DNA of 64,000 nt, taken from the NCBI GenBank assembly GCA_963210315.1, contig OY723315.1:1364001-1428000 (forward strand), read 5' to 3'. The translations under genes were made by a program, and so were the position numbers. Below are positions 1-9,935 of this stretch, piece by piece; within the stretch, counting starts at the first letter, position 1; every line of letters begins with the position of its first letter. Below the pieces are notes generated by a model. The model saw only the letters and a program-made list of their open reading frames with translations. It ran no database searches and was not told where the DNA came from. The stretch is from Rhynchopus euleeides. Its lineage: Eukaryota; Euglenozoa; Diplonemea; Diplonemida; Diplonemidae.

Positions 1-290
1 CGGGGGCCCCCCTCAGCGTCTGTGCTGGGGCTGTCCGGCCCCGCGAAAAAGAGGCTCCTTCCTCCATGGCCTGTTTCCGCCCGGGCGGTCGCGGGAGGTG
101 CTGGGCCTCCGCTTGAGCGGGCGGGAGCGCCCGCTGGGCCGCCCTTCCCGCGAGTCGGTGTGCGCAACCCGGGCGGCTGCGGTCATCGCCCCCTTCCGCG
201 AGGCGGGCACGTTCGCCGCCGGGCCGCGATGCTCCCGGAACACCCGGGCCCACTCCTGTGAAGCCGTCGCTCCTGTGAGAATTCGAGTAA
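1..290. other. GC-rich left edge, no supported gene
   Basis: Very GC-rich DNA with short frames open on both strands, as expected by chance at this composition. No domain, splice signal or codon pattern supports a gene. It may be the end of a gene or repeat that lies outside the window. Confidence 0.3.
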
Positions 291-405
291 AATACTAAGC
301 CCTTACTAAGGGCTTAGTATTCCCTGAGTAAGCCCTTAGTAAGAAATTAAGCCCTTAAATTAAGCCCTTAATTTTTAGGGGGTCGAAAGTTAAGGGCTTA
401 GTCTA
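291..405. repeat. TAAGCCCTTA palindrome cluster
   Basis: A perfect inverted repeat with 15-bp arms around one base lies at 291-321. Further copies of TAAGCCCTTA or its complement TAAGGGCTTA follow to about 403. At 376-389 the cluster contains TAGGGGGTCGAAAG, which resembles the terminus of the TA element at 40950-42478. This suggests the subterminal repeats of a related DNA element whose other end is outside or lost. What is seen is the repeat; the element assignment is inference. Confidence 0.5.
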
Positions 406-892
406 AGTGGGGGTGGGGGTGAAATCTGGCTCAGGGGCCGAGTTCCTAGTCAGAGCTTAGAGAAGCCGTGTGGAGGGGGGGGTGTCGTACGACGCACCAA
501 AAAGGGGGGGGAAATACCCAGCAAGATGCTGTAGGCTGAGGGCGGTTGCGATGTGTACGGTGTTTTGAGTCTTCCTACACCTCCTGTCCCCCGGAGTATC
601 CCAGAAGCACGCCACCTCCCAGATTGGGGGATTGTCACGAATATACATGAAGGCACGGATAACCCCTCCCCCCTCCCGACTTCCCCCTCCCGTTTTTATT
701 GCCCAAAAAAGGCCGTGGTTTGTCACGGCGGTAGCGGGGGCAACACATCAGGACAAACCGTCCGTATCAGCACACACGCATGCCCTGCCATGCCTAAAGT
801 GGAGGTGTTCGGGGTGTGACCTGTGCGCTGACGCCCCCTTCCCTCCACCCCCCCGCTGACCCCTGCCCCCCAGGCGGGTCGGCTCTGCTTCA
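406..892. other. Gene-free stretch with G and C runs
   Basis: G-run and C-run rich DNA with no convincing coding frame. It ends in a pyrimidine tract followed by CCCCCCAG at about 864-872, just upstream of the next ORF. That could be a splice acceptor, so an upstream exon of the coiled-coil gene may lie here. Confidence 0.3.
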
Positions 893-1663
893 ATGCCTGG
901 CATCGACATGTCCTCCCGCCGTGTGGTGGAGGCGATGTGGTCAGCAGCACAGGCTGTCCATGAGGTCGACGAGCCTGGCTATGCCGACGCCGAGCGCCAT
1001 GGGGAGCGTGTGACACGGGTGGGGTGTGTCGACCACACGGTGCTGTTTGCGGACGGGGTGGACGGGGCTCTGAGCCGCTGCATGCTGCGCGTCATGGAGC
1101 GCAGGGAGCGAGAGGTGGCGGCGGCTCGCGGCGAGTCGATCGAACGCTTCGAGCAGAAGCGCCGCGCTGAGGCAGCTGCCCAGGCAGAGACGGAGGAGGA
1201 AGCCACCATCAGCCAGCTGAAGGCGCGGCTGCGCCGGCACAACGCCTGCACATCACGCCTGTTGGACCGCAACGTGCTTGCATGCAGCGAGGTGGCGGCG
1301 CGTGAGGAGCAGCTGCTGCGAGTCGCACGGCGCCAGGAGGAGCGTCGCAATGAGCACGAGGCAGTGCAGGCCCTCGAGGCAGCGCGGTGCAGCCAGCTGT
1401 CCAAAGAGAGGCGCGTCCTGGCAGCCGCCCTGGCGGAGGTGGGTGGGGGGCAAGAGCTGGACCCGATTGTCTTCCTCGACGCACCCGGGCTGCAGCACGC
1501 TTGTGGGCGCATCCTCAAGGCACGCCACGCGGCTGTGCAGCAGGTGCGAGAGGCCACAGCGGTGCGGGAGGAGGCACAGCGCCGTGGGGAGGAAGCTGCA
1601 GCAGAGGCAGAGCTGCTGCACTGCCGCCAGAGGTACAAACAGTTGCAGGGGCTGAAAACCTAG
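893..1663 (+). CDS. Hypothetical coiled-coil protein
   Basis: An open frame of 256 codons. Residues about 60-250 are rich in Ala, Arg, Glu and Gln in heptad-like order (runs such as RREREVAAARGE and REEAQRRGEEAAAEAE), which predicts a long alpha-helical coiled coil. The first 55 residues are not helical-repeat-like. No catalytic motif, signal peptide or membrane segment is visible. The start is preceded by a pyrimidine tract and CAG, so the true N-terminus could be in an upstream exon. I do not recognise a family. Long frames are easy to get in GC-rich DNA, but the heptad pattern and end-to-end openness favour a real gene. Confidence 0.5.
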   Translation: MPGIDMSSRRVVEAMWSAAQAVHEVDEPGYADAERHGERVTRVGCVDHTVLFADGVDGALSRCMLRVMERREREVAAARGESIERFEQKRRAEAAAQAETEEEATISQLKARLRRHNACTSRLLDRNVLACSEVAAREEQLLRVARRQEERRNEHEAVQALEAARCSQLSKERRVLAAALAEVGGGQELDPIVFLDAPGLQHACGRILKARHAAVQQVREATAVREEAQRRGEEAAAEAELLHCRQRYKQLQGLKT

Positions 1664-2030
1664 GCTGGCCTGGCGGGGGGGTGGGGTGGGGCGAATCGCC
1701 TGCGCTGTTCTGCATGTCCGGCAGGGTGTGTGTGGCGAGCAGCGGGGATCGTATCAAGAGGAGTTCATGAGAGCTGTCCTGTGTGGTGTGGAGTCCTACA
1801 CGATTCACATGGCGTTCACAGGCGCCGAGTGTGGATGGCAGGAGGTTGCGCCAGAGGTCTCGAGGTGTGAGCGCCCAAGATTGTTGTGTGTGCATGGAGG
1901 TGTGTCCGTCTGACCAGCTGCTTCCGCAGCATGTGGCAAATCGTGAGGAATGTGGGTGTGGAGGTATTAAGGCAGCCGCGGCAGCCCAGTGGGCGATCCC
2001 CTCGACCCTTTCAAAGCCCATAGCCACACA
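1664..2030. other. Gene-free spacer
   Basis: No coding support. Ends at a G-run (2031-2039) that is the left breakpoint of duplicated segment copy 1. The piece ctttcaaagcccatagccac near 2008 resembles sequence near 5699 upstream of the permease gene. Confidence 0.3.
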
Positions 2031-3021
2031 GGGGGGGGGAGCAGTTTGGCAGCAACAGCATCTAGTTGGGGGAGAGGACGAGTGACAAGGAATACTGAAA
2101 TCGGATTGGTGCGTGCGGGTTGACCTCCCCCCCCCTCTCCCCCTGCCTCCCCTCTGCTCAGAACATTCTTCAGCCGCTTTGTGTATCCCATATCGGTGCC
2201 GTTTGCGCTTGAGGTAAGTTCCACCACACAGCGCAGACAGGATCGCTCTCGGTAACTTCATTCGGATCGTGGAGTGGTGCGTCTCGCTGCGCCACGACGG
2301 GGGCAACTCGTGTCGCACGGTTCTGTGAAAACCTGACAATCAGCGATGACCTCGAGTAAGCTCCTGCGGTACTGTCCAGCTTGCCCTCAACAAACGACTG
2401 AAAATTGCCGCTTTGTGGATCAGATGTCAGCGGGCTGTCAGTTGTCTGCCAGCACTGCGGGCGATTTCCTTCACTGCTGGAGAGATGTGTGGAGTGGAGC
2501 TGTCGACTCGCGGCTGTCCCGAAGCATCACTGGCAACCCCCCCTGTGCTGCTCGAAGGTTCTGGGGATAGGGGGCAAGCCCCTCCCTTTGGGAAAGCCCA
2601 ACTCTGAAGCGTGCTGCCCAGCCCTCGGGGGGGAAGTGGGTCAGGTCCAAAAGGACTAACCAGGGTACGACCGGTCGCTGTGATGGGACTCGTGCCATAT
2701 TTCAGTAAGGGGGTGCAGGTTCCGCAGCATGCTGGTCCGTGCATGACTGATTACTTTCTGTTGCTGATTTCCCTAAATTCGCACGAAGGTCGACACAGCT
2801 GATTTGAGGAGGTGTGTATGTATGAGGGGCTAAACCCAAACAGGGTGCCAAGTTGCGTCTCCCAAATTGGCAGGTGTCCGTCCCCTGCAGGTCCTCATAC
2901 AACATACTGTCACGTGATATCCGAAAGCAGCATCTTACAGCACTACATGCCCAGACACATATCCAGTGCAACGCCAACGCACAACAGGCACCTCCTCCCT
3001 CAGCCCCACAGGCGACGCAAC

Positions 3022-4503
3022 ATGGATGCATACTTGCGGGACAGCAGGACCGGGGAGCTGCGCGACATCGTCGTCGAGGTTGACAGCATGCCTGCCGAGG
3101 TGCAGGCCATCGCGAAAGAGATTTTCGGCTACCCTGAGAAGGTGCCCCTGTCTGAGCTGCAGCTATCAGTGGACGGGCAGACGATGTGCAGCAGCGACGC
3201 TCTGGGCAGCACGCCGGGTGTGGAGTGTGGCTGTGTCATTGACGTGGAGCACGTGCTGCCCCTGGGTCACTACGTCGACCAACTGCGTCGCGGCCGGACC
3301 ACACTGCAGCTTGTGCCCTACTGGGTGCAGCAGAACCCCAGTGCAGTGCTAGCTGCTCTCAAGAGGACACCTTCAGCCCTGCAGACGGCGCGCCAGTCGC
3401 TCAGGGCGGATGTGAGTTTTGTCCTGGAGGCCCTTCGGGTGAACCGCCATGCCCTGTGGTATGCAGACAGTTCCCTGAAGGTGGATCGTGAGTTTATTCT
3501 GGCCGCGCTCCTGTGGAACACCGACGCCCTGCAGTACGCCCATGCATCGCTGAGGGCCGACCGGGAGTTTGTCCTATCCACTCTTCAGGACCACCCCAAG
3601 GCCTTGTTCCAACTGCCAGACTCTCTGAAGGGGGATCAGGAGGTTGTTCTGGCAGCCCTTGGGAGTAACCTAAATTCTGTGCGGGACGCGCATGAATCTT
3701 TGAAGGCCGACCAGGCGTTCCTGGTGGCTGCTGTTCAGAAGAGGCCTAATGTGCTGAAGGATGCGGATCAATCCCTGAAGGCCGACAGGAAGGTAGTTCT
3801 GGCTGCTGTTCAAAAGAAACCTAGTGTATTGAGGCACGCGCATGAATCCATGAGAACTGATAGGGAAGTCGTTCTAGCCGCTGTTCAAGTTTTCCCACGC
3901 GTCCTGCGCGAGTTGGATGAATCCCTGAAGGCTGATCGGGAAATCGTTCTGGCCGCTGTTCAGGGTGACGGCACTGCTTTGGAGTATGCCCATGAATCCC
4001 TGAAGGCTGATCGGGAAATTGTCGTCGCTGCTGTTGGAAAGTATTGCCGCCCCTTCAAATATGCAGCAGAATCGCTGAAGGCCGACCAGGATCTTATTCT
4101 AGATCTCATTCAAAGTGCTGGGTGTGAGGTCCTGGAGTACGCACATCGATCTCTCACGGCCGATCGGGGGTTTGCACGGGCAGCCATTCAGACGGACGTG
4201 AATGCCCTAAGATACTTGCACGGATCCCTGAGGCGGGACCCGGATATCCTCCTGTGTGCTGTCCAGCGGCGCTCCAGCGCGATGAACATCGTACCCGACT
4301 GCCTGCGGTCCGATCGGGATTTCATTCGGGCTGCTGTTCAGAAGCAACCCGCCGTTCTGCATCATGTGTCCGAAGATCTGAAGGCGGATCAGGATTTCCT
4401 CCTGTCCATTGTTCGAAGCGACATACGTGCCCTGGAGTTTGTGCCCAGCTCCCTGAAGGCCGCTCTGAAAGCGCTTCGAGACACAGAAGGAAGCAACGTG
4501 TAA
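3022..4503 (+). CDS. DUF4116 repeat protein, copy 1
   Basis: Encodes about 493 residues. I chose ATG 3022 because its context is strong (acgcaacATGG) and it follows a pyrimidine tract ending in CAG. The frame is open upstream to 2812, but those codons look like leader. Residues 1-85 resemble a ubiquitin-like fold (a VDS..AEVQ helix start, then DGQ, then a GVECG turn); this is a weak, pattern-only call. From about residue 95 there are 14 or so repeats of about 25 residues built on S-L-K-A-D-x-x-[FV]-[VIL]-L-x-A-V-Q, the hallmark of DUF4116. That family is expanded in protists, some bacteria and giant viruses; its function is unknown. No signal peptide or membrane segment. Differs from copy 3 by a single residue (Leu/Pro). 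Confidence 0.85.
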   Translation: MDAYLRDSRTGELRDIVVEVDSMPAEVQAIAKEIFGYPEKVPLSELQLSVDGQTMCSSDALGSTPGVECGCVIDVEHVLPLGHYVDQLRRGRTTLQLVPYWVQQNPSAVLAALKRTPSALQTARQSLRADVSFVLEALRVNRHALWYADSSLKVDREFILAALLWNTDALQYAHASLRADREFVLSTLQDHPKALFQLPDSLKGDQEVVLAALGSNLNSVRDAHESLKADQAFLVAAVQKRPNVLKDADQSLKADRKVVLAAVQKKPSVLRHAHESMRTDREVVLAAVQVFPRVLRELDESLKADREIVLAAVQGDGTALEYAHESLKADREIVVAAVGKYCRPFKYAAESLKADQDLILDLIQSAGCEVLEYAHRSLTADRGFARAAIQTDVNALRYLHGSLRRDPDILLCAVQRRSSAMNIVPDCLRSDRDFIRAAVQKQPAVLHHVSEDLKADQDFLLSIVRSDIRALEFVPSSLKAALKALRDTEGSNV

Positions 4504-5857
4504 GCTTCGGGAGATACGCCGGGCGGCCAGTGGAAAGGGATGTATTGGCGTACACTCACCTTGCCTGGGGCAAGGAGACTCCAGTTGTAAAGGGCTTCCA
4601 ATCGGCTTCCGAGGTTTTGCGCTGTGCCGGTGGTGGGTCGGGACCCTCTAGCCTGCTCCAGCGGACCCCCGGGATCACGACTCCACCGTCACATACACAC
4701 ACGAGTAATGTTGGGTGACGAAACCCCATGGGGGCGCTCGCTACCAGTCACAGCTCGTCAGTCAGTGAGGGGAAGTGGGGCCTCGCTCGCCTTTTCTCAC
4801 TCAGTCAACTGGGAGCGAGGGCTCCCATCAAGTTTTTTCAGAAAACCAGAACCCGCGAGGTTGGTACCCCGCCATCATTATTGCCGAACCAACAAATCTA
4901 GCCCACCAATTTCTCACCCCAGCGGACGACGAGCTGCGCATACACCGCGTGGCTGTGCAATAGAGTGAGAAGGGTGGACGGCAATCTTGTCGGGTGATCA
5001 CCCACCAACTCGTTTCAGATCCCCCAACCCACACCAACGCTTGTGTGACGGTCTTTGCTCAGCCTTTCTCGTTCTCGGCCGATACCTATCCGCCTACAGG
5101 ACGACAATCAAAGAACGAAAAAAAACCCCCCCCCCTCCCCAGAACGGAAAACTGCGAGGGATGACAGCCCCGCTGTGGCGCCGCAGCGCCTGACGCGGCC
5201 CGACATACAGGGGGCCGGGAGGGCAACCAACCGGCCCCAGTATAAGCGCCTCACAGAGGACTGAACCTCGCCTGTGTTGAGCCCTCCGAAGCGGGACTGC
5301 CAAGGAGGGAAGACCCCAAAACAAAGCAGGAAAAACGAAACAAAGCAAACACTGACAACACAGGTCGCTTTAAAAAAAGGACTCGCACCGGCACCGCACT
5401 CAACCCAGAGTCTGCTGGTTTCAGTTCAAGTCAGCAACTTGCGAGTATGTTTCAAGCCAATGTCCCGACAGCCTCGCCAGGATGCAGGCGTTCCTTGCAT
5501 CCACCAGAAGGTGCAGATGATTGAAGGGGCGCCACGGGCAATTCAAGGTGCTGATGAGACTGACGGGCTGAAGAGGGTTATCTGTTGTTGAACCAGAAGC
5601 ACACGCCTGCCACACCTGTTCTGTGCCATGTCGTCCTTGCTGCCCAGAGGTGCCATGCAGAAGGACTGACTGCAAGGAAGCCGAACAATCAGCAACCCTT
5701 TCAAGGCTCATAGCCACACACGCGAAAGGCCTGTGTGTGTCACCGTCAGGTCACCTGTGTTGATCCCATTCACCGCCCTCACCGGGTTGCGTTGTATCGG
5801 CCATCTTTCCATCTTCACATACACAAGGAGGTTGTGTTACGCTCTCCGACTGCTGCA
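4504..5857. other. Intergenic region between DUF4116 and permease genes
   Basis: Duplicated with the genes and repeated almost exactly at 22399-23753, so it probably carries the 3' end of one gene and the promoter/5' leader of the next. AGTATAAGCG near 5239 is a possible TATA-like site, unproven. A reading frame open from 5735 runs into the permease but starts without signal-peptide character, so it is read as leader. Confidence 0.4.
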
Positions 5858-7345
5858 ATGATGCTGCGGGCGTTGCTGGTGTTGGGGATGAGTGCGGCTG
5901 TGCACTCGCTGACGGACTTCTCGGTGTCGCCGTTCCTGCAGTTTGTTGCGGGGTACCAGGTGCCGCACATGGAGAAGCTGGGTCAGCACTGCACGCCGTC
6001 TGAGGCACACAAGGCGTGCGGCGGGTTTGCCTGTGTGAACCAGACGTGTGCGAAGTGCGTGCACGACTCTGAGTGCGGTGCCGAGAGCCCTGTGTACGTG
6101 TGCAACCAGGGTGTGGGTGACTGCGTGATGAAGCCGCTCGACATGTGGAACCTGACGCACGACGAGTTCCTGGCTGGTGTGCTGGCCTTCTTCATCACGT
6201 CCCTTGCGGCTGTGGCTGGGATCGGGGGCGGCGGGATGCTGGTGCCCCTGTACATCCTTGCGGCAGGGTTCCCGCCCGGCCTCGCCGTGTCGATGTCGCA
6301 GGCCACCATCATCGGGTGCAGCGGGCTGAAGATGTTCTTCAGCATGATGGCGAAGCACCCCGAGGGGGGCCCGCTGATCGACTTCAACATCATCATGATC
6401 CTGATGCCGATGACGCTGTCGGGCACGATGCTGGGGCACATGATCGGGCGCGTGCTGCCCGACTGGCTGCGCCTCGGGCTGCTGGTGTGCCTGCTGGGGT
6501 ACATGCTGAAGCGCACCCTCGCCAAGGCGGCCAAGGCTGCTGCACAGGACGCCGCGTCGCAGGGGGAGAAGTCGACGCTGCTGAAGAAGGACGTGGAGGC
6601 TGAGGGGAACGCAGGCACCAACTCTGTGCTGCAGGACATCATCGACCACCGGTTCCGCCAGTTCCCGATCGACAAGCTGGGCTACTGCGCGGTGGTGTGG
6701 GCCACCCTCGTCTCCTTCTCCTACATGAAGCACAAGTCTGTGGAGTGCGGGACGTTGAACTACTGGCTCGTGACTGCCGCTATTGTGGGGTCGATGGTTG
6801 CGCTGACTGCCGCCGCCGGGTCTGTGCTGCGCTCGCGGGACGAGGCAGCAGAGAGCGCCGGCTACACCCTGCGTGACGACGAGGTGCGCTGGAACACCAG
6901 CACCATCATGCAGTACCCGATGCTCTCCGTCACAGCCGGGATCGGGGCATCGCTGCTGGGGATCGGCGGCGGCATGGTGCTGGGGATCCTGCTCTTCGAG
7001 ATGTCCAACAAGATCAAGCCCGAGGCCACTGCCGCTACCGCCTCCGTCGCCACCGCCCTCGTTGCCTCGAAGGCCTGCATGGAGTTCTACTTCTACGGGG
7101 AGCTGCCGCTGGACTACGCGGTGTACTTCGTCCTGGTCGGCTGCCTCGGGACGTGCCTGGGGCAGGGCCCCATCGGCGCCTTCATCCGCTACAAGAACAA
7201 GTCCTCGTGGATCGTCTACGCCCTTGCCGGCATCATCGGCGGCTCCCTCATCGCCCTCGCCTTCGCAGGCTCCCTCAACATCTACAAGACCTACACCTCG
7301 GGTGGCTCCATGGGCTTCCGCTCCCTCTGCACCAAGAGCGAGTGA
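5858..7345 (+). CDS. TauE/SafE-family permease, copy 1 (intact)
   Basis: Encodes 495 residues. ATG 5858 is chosen because it begins a typical signal peptide (MMLRALLVLGMSAAVHS). Residues 45-89 form a Cys-rich, likely extracytoplasmic segment with about eight cysteines. Residues 105 onward contain the two related membrane halves of the TauE/SafE family, each with its glycine signature: AGIGGGGMLVP near 120 and LGIGGGMVLG near 367. The halves are joined by a charged loop of about 50 residues (AKAAKAAAQDAASQGE). Family members are predicted to export organosulfonate or sulfite-type anions; the substrate here is unknown. The protein probably lies in the plasma or another secretory membrane. It is the intact member of a duplicated pair; the partner at 23754-25248 is frameshifted. 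Confidence 0.9.
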   Translation: MMLRALLVLGMSAAVHSLTDFSVSPFLQFVAGYQVPHMEKLGQHCTPSEAHKACGGFACVNQTCAKCVHDSECGAESPVYVCNQGVGDCVMKPLDMWNLTHDEFLAGVLAFFITSLAAVAGIGGGGMLVPLYILAAGFPPGLAVSMSQATIIGCSGLKMFFSMMAKHPEGGPLIDFNIIMILMPMTLSGTMLGHMIGRVLPDWLRLGLLVCLLGYMLKRTLAKAAKAAAQDAASQGEKSTLLKKDVEAEGNAGTNSVLQDIIDHRFRQFPIDKLGYCAVVWATLVSFSYMKHKSVECGTLNYWLVTAAIVGSMVALTAAAGSVLRSRDEAAESAGYTLRDDEVRWNTSTIMQYPMLSVTAGIGASLLGIGGGMVLGILLFEMSNKIKPEATAATASVATALVASKACMEFYFYGELPLDYAVYFVLVGCLGTCLGQGPIGAFIRYKNKSSWIVYALAGIIGGSLIALAFAGSLNIYKTYTSGGSMGFRSLCTKSE

Positions 7346-7814
7346 TCTGCCACCCGCTGCCGCCGCCACCACAGGGCCGTTGGCGGGTCCGCACGCCGGC
7401 GCTGCTTGTGAGCCCACCCGCCTGAGCTTGTCGGTGCCGCATTCCAGGCCGCCGGACGTGGGGTTGTACGGTTCTGGTCGCCCCACCCCCGCCCGCATCC
7501 CACGCAACACACACACACACACAGCTGCCTGGTTCCTTTTCCCCGACAACCCCCCCCCCCTTTTCTCCCGGCGGAGAGACTGTACTTCCCGTATTTTCCG
7601 AAATTGGAAATCCCACCCTCTTCGACAAACACACATACCTCGTTCTCTCCCCTGACCCCCCCCCCCCTTTTCCCCCCCTTCTTTACCTCTCCGCCAGAGC
7701 TGCCACACAGGCATCTGGCAATCGTTTTTTTTGCTGTTCCTCTTCGTTTTAACTAAAGCGCCTCTCGAGTCCGGGGGTGATAGTTTGGTGGGGGTGGCTG
7801 TTTTTTTCCCGGGT
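7346..7814. other. Pyrimidine-rich region downstream of permease
   Basis: C/T-rich DNA with a CA dinucleotide run near 7505 and C-runs near 7550 and 7660. No gene seen. Probably 3' UTR and terminator region of the permease. Confidence 0.3.
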
Positions 7815-8505
7815 TTGGCGCACAAACAACGCCTTATCTTTTTTTACGTGCGACTGCTGTGTTGTCTGACACGCAGTGGAGAGCCACGTCGCAGAGCTTC
7901 GGTGTGCCCTGCACTCCTACAGAAAGTGATTCACGTGTCTCTGTGTTCTCTCCGGCAGAAAGGACTAGGGGGCGGAGTAGGGTGCGGAAAAGACCCGGTA
8001 TTTTGTTGCAGATCACCAGCGAGTGGACAACGACAACATTTCTACCACATTCGACCCCTAGGCTAGCGGAACTGCGCTCTATGTTGTGCCCCTGAAGGGC
8101 GACACCATGAGTGGCGATATCCCCGCTTTCTGACACAAAAAGGGCACATCACGCGACACCTCTTCCCGTGTCACACACGCCCCTCTCGCCCTCGCCCTTT
8201 CTGCCTAAGCCCGCAACCTGACCTGTGAGTCAACCCAGACAGCTGTATACACGCCCACGCTTTGTTGCGTCTGACGGGATGTGTGCCGTTTGGCTGAACC
8301 GGAGGACTCCCTCTGTGAAGGGAAGCCCTCCGCCTTGTTTTGCGAAAAGAATCACATCGGTGCGGGTGATGGGGAGGGGGGTGGGAGGGGGAGTGGGGGG
8401 CGGGGGGGGGGGAGCAGTTTGGCAGCAACAACATCGAGTTGGGAGAGAGGACGAGTGACAAGGAATACTGAAATCGGATTGGTGCGTGCGGGTTGACCCC
8501 CCCCC

Positions 8506-9136
8506 CAAGGATGGCACCCCTGGATTATATTCATGGATTAAACTCGTGGATTAAATGGATTTTATTCGCCTGGATTTTGCTATTTAATCCACGCCTTTAG
8601 GGGTTTGTGCTGCAGGGTGCCAGCGAGGGCATCTTGGGTGCATTTCCAGCTTGGCTCGCTGAAAAATGACGACGGTTGCCGTCATGCCGAAGCGCAAATG
8701 CCCCTTGACGTGCTTCGATTGACGTGTTGGCATTGCATGTGCTCAACATCTTCATCCCCGGCACAGTCAGGTCCGACCACGACGAGTGGAGGAACTGTGG
8801 TCCCGTGTGTGGATCCGCCTGAGCAGTGGTGGCTGATATTCAGTCGCCTTGTGCCGGAGCCCACCTCGCAGGGGTGGGGTGCAGCCCGGGCCGCTGTCCA
8901 GCAGGAACAGCCGCACAGGAGCGTATCTTCAGCTGTGTGGGCTGGCAGTCTGAGAAGAGGCACAACAGGCTCCAGCCAGAGAAGGTCAATAAGTTGACCA
9001 CGATCCACCGGCACCGACCTGGTGGTAGGGCCTGTACGCACCCGCACCTGCAGTGGGATTAAATGCTGGATTAAATCCTGGATTAAATGGACTAAATGGA
9101 TTATATTCCAGGGTTGTTGGATTATTCCCATCCTTG
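8506..9136. mobile_element. hAT-like non-autonomous element, 631 bp (M)
   Basis: Begins CAAGGATGG and ends with its complement CCATCCTTG; 8 C residues flank each side, consistent with an 8-bp hAT target duplication in a C-run. Subterminal GGATTAAA/GGATTATA repeats occur at both ends. Copies 1 and 3 of the surrounding duplication (about 2130 and 20022) carry the empty C-run, which proves insertion. The interior has an open frame on the minus strand but no recognisable transposase. Confidence 0.75.
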
Positions 9137-9935
9137 CCCCCCCCCCCTCCCTCTCCCCCTGCCTCCTCTCTGCCCAGAACATTCTTCAGCCGCTTTGTTT
9201 ATCCCATCTCGGTGATGATAATAGCTCTCGGTAACTCCATTCGGATCGTGGAGTGGTGCGTCCCTCGAGTAAGCTCCTACGGGACTGTCCAGCTTGCCCT
9301 CAACAAACGACTGAAAATTGCCGCTTTGTGGGTCAGATGTCAGCGGGCTGTCATTTTGTCTGCCAGCACTGTGGGCGATTCCTTCACTGCTGGAGAGATG
9401 TGTGGAGTGGAGCTGTCGACTCGCGGCTGTCCCGAAGCATCTCTGGCAATCCCCCCCTGTGCTGATCGAAGGTTCTGGGGATAGGGGGCAAGTCCCTCCC
9501 TTTGGGAAAGCCCAACTCTGAAGCGTGCTGCCCAGCCCTCGGGGGGGAAGTGGGTCAGGTCCAAAAGGACTAACCAGGGTACGACCGGTCGCTGTGATGG
9601 GACTCGTGCCATATTTCAGTAAGGGGGTGCAGGTTCCGCAGCATGCTGGTCCGTGCATGACTGATTACTTTCTGTTGCTGATTTCCCTAAATTCGCACGA
9701 AGGTCGACACAGCTGATTTGAGGAGGTGTGTATGTATGAGGGGCTAAACCCAAACAGGGTGCCAAGTTGCGTCTCCCAAATTGGCAGGTGTCCGTCCCCT
9801 GCAGGTCCTCATACAACATACTGTCACGTGATATCCGAAAGCAGCATCTTACAGCACTACATGCCCAGACACATATCCAGTGCAACGCCAACGCACAACA
9901 GGCACCTCCTCCCTCAGCCCCACAGGCGACGCAAC

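Larger units (their letters stand above)
2031..7361 (+). repeat. Segmental duplication copy 1 (DUF4116 + TauE/SafE)
   Basis: Nearly identical to 19926-25258 across both genes and their intergenic DNA; matching positions are offset by about 17,895 bp. The left edge falls in a G-run and the right edge about 15 bp after the permease stop codon, where the two copies diverge abruptly. Compared with copy 3 it lacks the leader (19331-19925). Few substitutions separate the copies, so the duplication is recent or is kept uniform by conversion. Confidence 0.9.

Noticed and set aside
5858..7825. Very long minus-strand frames (up to 662 codons) opposite the permease
   Set aside because: They are shadows of the high-GC coding strand; composition is His/Gln/Pro-rich with no domain, and the plus strand has a clear family match.
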